This document shows, piece by piece, positions 55,868 through 64,000 of a stretch of DNA of 64,000 nucleotides (position 1 is the stretch's first letter; every line of letters starts with the position of its first letter). The position numbers and the translations under genes are program-made. The stretch is from Dastarcus helophoroides. Its lineage: Eukaryota; Arthropoda; Insecta; Coleoptera; Bothrideridae. The notes beneath the pieces were generated by a model. It saw only the letters and a list, made by a program, of their open reading frames with translations, did not search any database and was not told where the DNA came from. The DNA lies in the NCBI GenBank assembly GCA_028583605.1, contig CM053334.1:20102118-20166117 (forward strand), given 5' to 3'.

Positions 55868-57810
55868 ATGGGGTATTTACTTTTCGTCGCCCTGTTTTTG
55901 TTATCAGCTAACACCACGCGGTGTGAGGATGAGTTACTATCTGTAGTTGCGGTAAGAAAAATTTTGAATTCTAAAGTGCGCCCTCTGGTGCCGACATCTG
56001 CCACTTGGTACTTTGGTACCTGCGGTGCAAGAAGACTATATATATATTCTTGCTGCGGTGACTGTTCTTAACGCAGTTAAAATAGCAGTTCGTATCTGTA
56101 GTCTAATTACTTAATTCATTAAAAAGTTCTTTAACTTCGAAATATCGACTAGACTTTTCTTTTTGATATTTCATTATTAAAAATACAAAATATGGGATGT
56201 TAATAAAGTTAAAAAAATTATCAATCTTACAGTTTAATTGTGATGTCCTGAAAATAAAATAGAGTTTTTAAAAAAGTTCGAATTTCGAGACAACTGTGAG
56301 ATTTTTGAATTCTTTTAGAAATCTCGATGTTTTTTTCGAGTTTTTACTTTTTTCCATCTTTGTTCTAGACATTGAGATTTCAAATTTTTGATTTCCAACT
56401 TTTTTAAAGTTGAAATACAAATCTTGTTCACTGAAACCAAGAACGATTAGAAAACACAACGCGTTTCGATAGCCAAGCTTTCATCTTCAGAGAGATACAA
56501 GACTTTGTATTTCAATGAAGATAACAAGGACCAATCCGTTCCACCAAAATTCTCTTTAGATCCAAAATTTCAGTTTTGAAATTAACAAGATAGGAATTCC
56601 GAATGTAAATTTGACATTCTCGAAAAAGCGAATTTTTCAATCTTGGTTTTCTTGTCGATTTGTGGAGCTGATGACGCGCCAATTTTAATCTGATTTTCTT
56701 TTGATAGATAATTAGGCATGGGGAAAGGGTAATGACAAGAACGTATCCGCTAGACCCCTACAAAGACCCTAAATTGTGGCCTGCGGATTTCGGCCAATTA
56801 ATCAATGTAAGTAAAACTGGTCCCAGTACCACACCGTCATTCCAACGAGTTGTACTTTCCAGAAGGGTAAAGAACGGATGTACAATTTGGGAAAATGGTT
56901 CCGAAATAGATACAACGACTTCCTCCCGGAAACGTACTCCGCCCAAGACTTCTACGCGTTTTCCACGGATAGAGACAGGACGCTTATGTCGGGGTCCGCA
57001 ACCATGGCGGGGTTGTACCCACCTACGGAGCAGCAGAAGTGGCACCCGGAGATCCAATGGAACCCGGTACCGGTGCATAGTATCCCAGCGGAGCTGGACA
57101 ACGTCCTCGGTATGGACAAAGCCTGTCCTAAGCATGAACAACTGCAGGAGGAGCTGATGCAATCGCCTGTGTATCGAACCATGAACAAAAACAACGCAGA
57201 GTTTTACAAATTTTTAAACGAGTCAACCGGGTTGAAGATAAGAACGTTTCTCGATGTTAAACCGCTTTTCAGTATACTGAAGATACAGGAAGAGTTCAAT
57301 TTGACGCTTCCCAAGTGGAGTAAAGGGTTATATCCGGAGAAATTGCGGCCGTTTGCGATGTTGAAGTATTTGTTTCCGTCGCACACGCCGGAGATGGCCC
57401 GATTGTACGCTGGGCCGCTTCTAGGGGAGATAAGGGATCATTTCAACGGCCACGTTGGGTTTAATACCACTCAGAGGTTTCGTCGAAAGCTGGTTATGTA
57501 TTTTGGGCATCATGGTACCGTTATTACATTTTTGAAGCACATTGGGGCTTTCTACGATATAGTTCCGGAGTATGCAGATACGATTTTGATTGAGTTAAGG
57601 AGGAATGACAAGGGGGTTGCCTATGTTGCTATGTATTACAAGGATTTTGATGGGCTCAAGAATGTAACTCTTAATCAGTGTAGTTCACCTGAGTGTAATT
57701 ATGAAACCTTTTTGGCAATTATCAAGCCTTTGGCCATCGACAAGGACGAATGGGAAGTTGAATGCCTAAATGTAACTGAGGGGGACAAAGAAAATACTGC
57801 GAATAAATAA
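55868..57810 (+). CDS. Histidine acid phosphatase 2 with altered active site (3 exons)
   Basis: Exons 55868-55951, 56708-56806 and 56863-57810 join in phase 0 to 376 aa. The introns fall at the same positions and phases as in phosphatase 1, so the two are duplicates. MGYLLFVALFLLSANTTRC is a signal peptide. Exon 2 has RHGERV in place of RHGDRTP: the nucleophile His and both Arg are kept but the Pro is lost. Where phosphatase 1 has SAHDYT, this protein has FGHHGT, so the proton-donor Asp appears replaced by His (or Gly in the alternative alignment). The shared blocks [20 protein letters not shown] and AGLYPPTEQQ are well kept and the frame is open, so the protein is probably made but may have weak or changed catalysis. 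AATAAA overlaps the stop codon; another lies at 57979-57984. Confidence 0.92.
56410..56550. repeat. Fold-back hairpin repeat, copy 3
   Basis: TTGAAATACAAATCTTGTTC, CTGAAACCAAGAACGATTAG, then TTGTATTTCAATGAAGATAAC and AAGGACCAATCCG. It lies in intron 1 of phosphatase 2, and its arms are more diverged than in the other copies. Confidence 0.75.
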
Positions 57811-57978
57811 TTTATTTATAATTGTGTCCTTGATTTCAAATATTCTCTCAGTAAGACCCTTTTGATAATTTCGAATTTTTAAATAACAAACTTTTTTTAG
57901 AAGTTTCTCATTCTTTGGCGGAATTTTTCGCGAAAACTTTACAAAAAACAGTCAAAGTTTACCACCAAAATCTTTTCA

Positions 57979-57984
57979 ATAAAA
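57979..57984 (+). promoter_or_regulatory. Likely phosphatase 2 poly(A) signal
   Basis: AATAAA about 170 bp downstream of the stop codon. Confidence 0.45.
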
Positions 57985-58824
57985 CAGTTGTAAACAGGAA
58001 GAAATAAAATGGAAACGCTTGCTTTTCATATTTATTTGAAAAATGCTGATACAATATACATTTATTTACAAATATATAGTTGTTAAAAAAGCACACAAAA
58101 AAGGCATCACATTTTTAAATAACGAATCATAAATAATAATGACGAATAAAAAAAAGAGGTTGAAATCGGCGTCTTTATCAAACTTACGCAGCCTAATAAC
58201 TAAAATGCACACTCTAGCAAATTTATGCCAATATATTTTATAATACAATCACTCTGTAACTCGATTAATATAATTCGAATTTTGATTTTCTTTAAAGACA
58301 TCACTGGTTTACATCAATTTGTTTAGTTTAAAAAAATAGCTTTCATATAAACTATATAAACAAACTGTAACATGTAATAACTTGCTCATTATTTTCATCA
58401 AAATACATAACACTGTCTTGTTAAAACTTTTCTTTCACCGTCTAGTTTCAAAAATTTGGTGAAAGAAAATTTGAACACATCAAGGGAGATACAACGTTAC
58501 CAACTGTCAGTAAAATTCCCTACAACTACAACTATAAGAGCACTTTTTGGTAAAAATATTTGTTAGATATACAAAATATGTATTGATTTGACAGAAAAAA
58601 AAAACACTCTGTCAGCCAAGAGAAAAATAAATACAAATTACACTACATATGCGCTGAAAACTTAACGAAACGTAAAATGTAATTATATACATACCTGGAA
58701 CAGAACGTCATCAAAAATACAGTATAAATAACGCACGTCAGACTTACTTTGAGCCACAAACAGCTGTTTTGAGCATAAAAATAAAATACGGGAAGAGCAT
58801 ATTATAGAGAGCCATCAGTTGGCG
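57985..58824. other. Tail-to-tail intergenic space / coronin 3' UTR
   Basis: AT-rich and without ORFs. On the minus strand AATAAA occurs near 58033 and 58065, so the coronin 3' UTR may extend to about 58.0 kb and come within about 100 bp of the phosphatase 2 transcript end. Confidence 0.4.
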
Positions 58825-61800
58825 CTAAACTTCGTCCGCCGCCAGCTGCGCCGCCGGTTGAGGTGTCGAATTGAGACCGTCGCCGCCGCTGCCCTCCTCG
58901 TCGGGCACCGCCTTGTTTAGCGCCACTTCGGCCTCCAGGGCTCGAATTCGGTTCTCGTGCTTGACGATCATCGCCTTGAGTTTCCTGATCTCGTCCGCGA
59001 ACTCTTGCAGGGCTTTTTCCTACGCAACAATTGGCCAATTGAAATGAAGATTTAGAAAAAAGTCATACGTATAGATTGACAGAGACTGGAATTTCGAACG
59101 GAAACTAGAATTTCGAGCGAAATCGAGTTCTGATTTTGAAACCGAAACTCGCTTAAACTTGAGAGTATTTACGTTATACACCTAAATCTAATGTGTATTT
59201 CCCCGAGACTTTAATTTCGACCGAAATCGAGTTCTGATTTTGAAACCGAAACTCGTTTAAACTTCAGAATATTTACGTTACACACCTAAATCTAATGTGT
59301 ATTTCCCAGAGACTTTAAGGAAAGGAGTGGGAGTGTAAACCTTTTGGCAATTTTTTGAAAATTTCCAAGTTTAATGAAAATTTCAACTTTTTCAAAATTT
59401 CTATTTGTTTTTAAATTTTGATTTGTTTTCATTTTTGGGATTTTTTCAAAATTTCTACTTTTTTGAAAATTTGGATTTTTTTCATAACTTCGACTTTCTC
59501 AAAATTTCGATTTTTTTTTCAAGAACTCAACTTTTTTTCTCAATCTGATTTTAAAAATCGATTTTTTTGAAAATTTCAACATTTTCTCAAAACTTCAACT
59601 TTGTTTTAAAAAATCGATTTTTCTTTGAAAATTTCCACATTTTTTCAAAACCTCGACTTTGTTTCAAAAACATTTTATTTTTTTTTTAAATTTTGAATAT
59701 TTTCAGAAATTCGATTTTGTTAATTTCTTCTTTTTTAAAAATTTTGAATATTTTCAGAATTTCTACTTTTTCAAAATTTCGTTTTTTTCCCAAAAACTAA
59801 CTTGTTTTCTAAATATGGTTTTAAAAAACGATTTTTTTTAAATTTCCACATTTTCTCAAAATTTCGACTTTCTTTTTAGAAATGGACTTTTTTAAATTTC
59901 CAAATTTTTCCAAAATATCGACTTTGTTTTAAAAATTCTATTTTTTTGAAAATTTTGAATTTTTTCAGAATTACGATTTTTTCAAAATTTCTACTTTTTT
60001 TTAAATTTTGAATTTTTTCAGAATTTCAATGTTTTCAAAATTTCTATTTTTTTCAAAAAATTTTGAATTTTTTCAGAATTTCGACTTAAAATTTCGATTT
60101 TTTTTTAAAAACAACTGTTTTCTCAATATGGTTTTAAAAAATCGAATTTTTTTTAAATTTCCACATTTTTTCAAAATTTCGACTTCCTTTTAAAAAATCG
60201 ATTTTTTTTAAATTCCCACATTTTTTCGAAATATCGACTTTGTTTTAAAAAATTCTTTTTTGAAAATTTTGAATTTTTTCATAATTTCGCCTTTTCCAAA
60301 ATTTCGATATTTTTCAAAAACTGACTTTTTTTCTCAATATGGTTTTAAAAAATCGATTTTTTTTAAATTTTCACATTTTCTCAAAATTTCGACTTTCTTT
60401 TTAAAAATTGATTTTTTTTAAATTCCCACATTTTTTTCAAAATATCGACTTTGTTTTAAAAAATTCTATTTTTTTTTAAATTTTGTATTTTTTCAGAATT
60501 TAGACTTCAAATTTCTACTTTTTTTTTGAAAATTTCGAATTTTTTCAGAATTTCGATTTTCTCAAAATTGCGATTTTGTTTTCAAAACCTCCACTTTTTT
60601 TGCTCAATTTGGTTTTAAAAAAATCGATTTATTTCTAAATTCCCACATTTTTTCAAAATCTCGACTGTTCTAAAAAATTGAAATTTTGGGGAATTTTAAC
60701 CTTTTTTTGTTTCAATTAAAAATTACTGCAATTTCTGTAAAAATTTCCATCTTTTTGAATATTTCTATTTTTTACATTCGATCTTTTTTTGAATATCTTG
60801 ACATTTTTAAAAAATTCGATTTTTTAAAGAAATAGACTTCTTTGAAGTTTCTTTCTTGTAATTGGATTTTGTGGAAAAGTTTGACTTTTTTCGCTATTTT
60901 AACATTTAAAAATTTTTCAAAATTTTCTTTGTTCAGAATAATAACTTTTTTCAAAATTTCGACTTTTTCTTAAAATTTTATCTACTTGAAAATTTCTAAA
61001 TACAAAATTTAAAATTTTTCTCAAAATTCTGATATATTTTGAAAATTTCTACTCAAAATTTTGACTTTTTTGAAAATTTCTAATAAGAAAATTTCAACTT
61101 TTTCTGAAAATTCTGACATATTTTGAAAATTTCTACTGAAAATTTTGATTTCTTCTCTAAATTTTGCCTTACTTGAAAATTTCCACCTCCAAATGTTGTT
61201 GTTTATACAAATTTTTAAAATGTCGACCAGCAATTTTGACTTTTTCTTAAAATTTCGTCTTTATTAAAAAAATATTTCACAGAAATTTTGATTTTTCTTG
61301 AAATGTGGATTTGTTTCACGAAATATCGACTTTTCTCACACAAAATTGAATTTTATTTCAATGTCTTTATGGATATCTCGAATTTTTTCTCCAAACTTCA
61401 GTGTTTTTTTCGAAATATCGACTTTTTAAAAAAATTATTTTACAAAGATTTTGACTTTTCTCGAAATGTTTTGTTGTTTTCTCGAAATGTTGTTTCGCGA
61501 AATTTAGATTTTTCCCACACGAAATTTCTGTTTATTTCAATGTCTTCATAGAAATTACGAGTTTTTTCTCCAAATTTCAATTTTTTTCTCGAAATTTCAC
61601 TTTTAAAAAAATGTTTTTTACAAAGATTTTGACTTTTTCCGAAATCTTGCTTTGTTTCGCGAAATTTCGACACATTTTCCCAAACAAAATTCCACTTTCT
61701 TTCAATGTCTTCATAGAAATTTTGGGTTTTTTCTCCAAACCTCAACTTTTTTCTTGAAATTCAATTTTTTATAATAAATTGTTTTAAAAAGTTTTGGCTT

Positions 61801-62868
61801 TTCTCGAAATGTTGATTTGTTTCGCGAAATTTGGATGTTTTCCTCACACAAAATTTCAAGTTCTTTCAATGTCTTCATAGAAATCTCGATTATTTTTTTT
61901 CTAAACTTCAACGTTTTAGTCGAAGTTTCGAGTTTTCTAAAAAACCGTTTTACAAAGATTTTGACTTTCCTCGAAATGTTGACTTGTTTCACGAAATTTA
62001 GATTTTTCTCACACAAAATTTCATGTTCTTTCAATGTCTTCATAGAAATCTGGAATTTTTTCTCTAAATTTCAACGTTTTAGTCTAAATTTCAACGTTTT
62101 AGTCTAAATTTCAACGTTTTAGTCAATATTTCGACTTTTCTAAAAAACTGTTACTAAGATTTTGACTTTTCTCGAAATGTTGATTTGTTTCGCAAAATTT
62201 AGATTTTTCCCACACGAAATTTTTATTTACTTCAATATCTTCATAGAAATGAAGAGTTTTTTCTCCAATGTCAACTTTTTTTCGAAATATCGACTCTTCT
62301 AAAAAAATGTTTTTACAAAAATTTTAACTTCTCGAAATGTTGATTTGTTTCTCGAAATGTTGATTTGTTTTTAGAAATTTCAACTTTCCCCAAACGAAAT
62401 TCCGTTTTTTTAGAATTTCAAAGTCTTCGACAAATTTCAACGTTTTGGTGGAATAGACTGCTCCTTGGTTATCTTTAGGGGACAAGATTTGTATTTCAAT
62501 TTTTAAATATTTCAACGTCTTCGCCAAATTTCGATTTTTTCTAAGAATGCGCTTAAAAGTTTCTCCAGCTGGCCGATCAGAATATTTACCGATACAGGGG
62601 AGGCGTCGCTGCCCCCGCCGCCGCCCGATGCGCTTCTACCGCCGCTCTTAGGTGGCATTTTGTTTAGTATGTTACTGCGTTTGGTCATCGATACTGAGCT
62701 CTTCGATTCGGGTGGTTTGTAGCCGTCTTTTAATGATATTAACACAGGATCCGCATCTTTCCCTTCCATCCATTCTTCGGCGGTCACCGAATGGGTATCA
62801 CCCACTGTATCAGGGTATAAATCTTCTTGAAACAACTCGGATTTCCTTGGCACGGTCATCGTGATTAC
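58825..62868 (-). CDS. coro: Coronin, last two coding exons (C-terminal part)
   Basis: On the minus strand, exon 62868-62590 (93 codons) joins exon 59019-58825 (65 codons including TAG) in phase 0. The upstream acceptor is CGCTAG at 62869-62874, the donor TCG/GTAAATATT at 62589, and the acceptor GCGTAG at 59020. The first exon begins with [18 protein letters not shown] and [17 protein letters not shown], the conserved segment after the WD40 propeller of short coronins. It ends in a Gly/Ser-rich linker. The last exon is a heptad-like coiled coil ([20 protein letters not shown]) that in this family forms the trimer, then an acidic tail. Coronin binds F-actin and Arp2/3 in the cortex. The WD40 exons must lie beyond 64000. 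The 3.6 kb intron is filled with AAATTTCGA-type arrays. Confidence 0.93.
59080..59320. repeat. Tandem duplication of about 115 bp
   Basis: CGAAATCGAGTTCTGATTTT through CCTAAATCTAATGTGTATTT is present twice, starting near 59116 and 59222. Confidence 0.85.
59340..62450. repeat. AAATTTCGA / T-run arrays filling the coronin intron
   Basis: Two higher-order types are visible. About 59540-60700 repeats units with AAAAAATCGATTTTTTT, AAATTTCCACATTTT and TTGAATTTTTTCAGAATTTC. About 61270-62440 repeats units of 170-190 bp with CGAAATGTTGATTTGTTTCG, CACACGAAATTT and TTTCAATGTCTTCATAGAAA. Unlike the three bounded elements, I found no inverted ends here. A piece of the fold-back family lies at 62448-62510. 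Confidence 0.85.
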
Positions 62869-63174
62869 CTAGCGAAAGTAACAGAAAATTAGATCAACGG
62901 AAAATTTGGTGTAAGTGCGAAGTATTTTGACATTTGTGTCAGTCAGTAAAGCATAAAATTAACAATTTTAGATCTGTGAATGAACATTAACTAGTTTAAA
63001 GCGTTATGTGTGAAACGCTGAAGCTTTAATCGAAAGTTAGGTTTGGTTTCATCAATGAAAATGATTTAAGGTAAATCAAATAATCGCAGGATGAGGCTAG
63101 CTTTGAGAAGTAGATTCCCAATTTGTCGACTACATCATTTCTCCGTTTAATAAGAAGATTAGATGGCCTAATTC

Positions 63175-63260
63175 AGGGGTCGGCAAACTTTTAAGCCGAA
63201 AGAATCATCCGCAATGAAAAAATTGGTTTTGTGAATTTCAAAGAGCCACAAGTTTTTATT
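63175..63260. mobile_element. One end of a hAT-like element
   Basis: CAGGGGTCGGCAAACTTTTA at 63175, followed by GCCGAAAGAATCATCC and AAGAGCCACAAG, is a widespread hAT-type terminus. No opposite end is visible in the window. Confidence 0.5.
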
Positions 63261-63419
63261 TCTGATTTCACATTTTATTTTACAGTTAAATCAGATAAAT
63301 CAGACAAAATATAGGACAGGGAGAGACCCCTCTGACTCATGTAGTCAAACGAAAACATATTCAGCCCAAAAGACCTTTTATTTTTTAAAATTTAGAGCTT
63401 TATTTCAAAGACAAGGGCA

Positions 63420-63790
63420 GAACTTTATACACTTTTTTTGGAGTTAAATCCACTCGCAAAGGGTACAGTCGATTTCCGCTAAAATTGCGCTCGTTAAAGT
63501 TGACAGGATACGATCGCTAAAGTTTCGCGGATATTCCCCCACTCTAATTTTCGAACGACGAATTAGACTTCAGAGTTTTAGCGCCATTTTTGTATAAGCC
63601 ACTCGGCCGAACGAGGAGTAATAAAACATATACACTTTTCGACAATGGTAGCGATAACGGGGGGTAGCAACTTTAACGGTAGATCCAGTCCGGTGAGCGC
63701 AACTTTAGCGGGAGTCTATTGTAACTCCATTATGCCTTCAAAGCACAGCGAGTAGGATGCGAAAGCAATTTTCTTGCGAGCGTGTACTAA
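63420..63790 (-). pseudogene. 3' end of a Jockey-like element, split by a MITE
   Basis: Minus-strand match to the 3' UTR at 3740-3810: TTTGCGAGTGGATTTAACTCC at 63440-63460 and GCATCCTACTCGC at about 63749-63761. The two halves are separated by the element at 63466-63721. It shows the family at 2891-3821 has more than one copy nearby. Confidence 0.7.
63466..63721. mobile_element. 256-bp MITE with TA target duplication (Tc1/mariner/pogo type)
   Basis: TA at 63464-63465 and 63722-63723 flank inverted ends of about 27 bp: CAGTCGATTTCCGCTAAA and, reversed, CAATAGACTCCCGCTAAA, both continuing to TTGCGCTC. It interrupts the retrotransposon 3' end, so its borders are independently confirmed. No ORF. 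Confidence 0.9.
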
Positions 63791-64000
63791 CCATAAGATG
63801 TCACTAATTTGATCAATTTTGAACTACGGACACCAAATTTGTTAACCAAATAAAGTTTGCTATTTTAAAGTTGTAAGGCGCCACGTATTCAAGTTTAAAT
63901 TTCCCATCTTTTCCATGTTTCTCCCTCTATTAACAATCAGTATTTGAATCAACAAAGACTAATTTGATCAATTTTGTGATGTGGACTCAAATTGAGGTAT

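Noticed and set aside
58802..59038. 78-residue Arg/Gly-rich minus-strand ORF
   Set aside because: Shadow frame of the last coronin exon, whose true frame gives a coiled coil and stops at 58825.
62512..62589. Extension of the coronin exon to an in-frame stop
   Set aside because: A good GTAAAT donor at 62589 joins in phase to the acceptor at 59020; the extension is array-like intron sequence.

Overview
This window is animal nuclear DNA, almost certainly from an insect. Genes have many GT-AG introns, the two phosphatases have arthropod-type TATA/TCAGT promoters, and the mobile elements (non-LTR retrotransposons with RNase H, solo LTRs, DD41D mariner, Mutator/Kolobok-like, hAT-type MITEs) are typical of insects. 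A beetle would fit, but that is a weak guess. Most of the 64 kb is repeats; about 7 kb is host coding or coding-like sequence.

Host genes, left to right: (1) a secreted histidine acid phosphatase (9222-13799, + strand, 3 exons); (2) an anoctamin/TMEM16 membrane protein (22820-48830, + strand, 21 exons by my model, 1066 aa, reading frame continuous across all junctions if a 35-nt micro-exon is accepted); (3) a second histidine acid phosphatase (55868-57810, + strand, 3 exons with the same intron positions and phases) that has lost the usual catalytic Asp; (4) the last two coding exons of coronin (58825-62868, - strand), whose WD40 part lies beyond the right edge. The two phosphatases are diverged duplicates now separated by the anoctamin gene. 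Phosphatase 2 and coronin are tail to tail.

Repeat landscape: 0-4.5 kb holds a non-LTR retrotransposon with an intact RT/RNase H ORF, head to head with two 5'-truncated non-LTR fragments. Large non-coding elements with hAT-like ends (4908-9049, 36177-39376, and probably 24209-28223) are filled with degenerate arrays of a short AAATTTCGA-plus-T-run motif. Two of them share a unique core of about 125 bp exactly where the array switches strand. A degenerate Mutator/Kolobok-like element with TTAA ends (10102-12054) and a fold-back element lie in intron 1 of phosphatase 1. A 3.1 kb polypurine tract (15.7-18.8 kb), a 372-bp satellite with a tRNA B-box and a 30-bp minisatellite fill the space before anoctamin. 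The anoctamin introns carry solo LTRs, a DD41D mariner with 420-bp inverted repeats, a second fold-back copy, a 2.8 kb polypyrimidine tract, and several tandem arrays that abut 3' splice sites.

I worked by eye. Exon boundaries were checked for phase and splice sites but not against transcripts, and family names rest on motif recognition.
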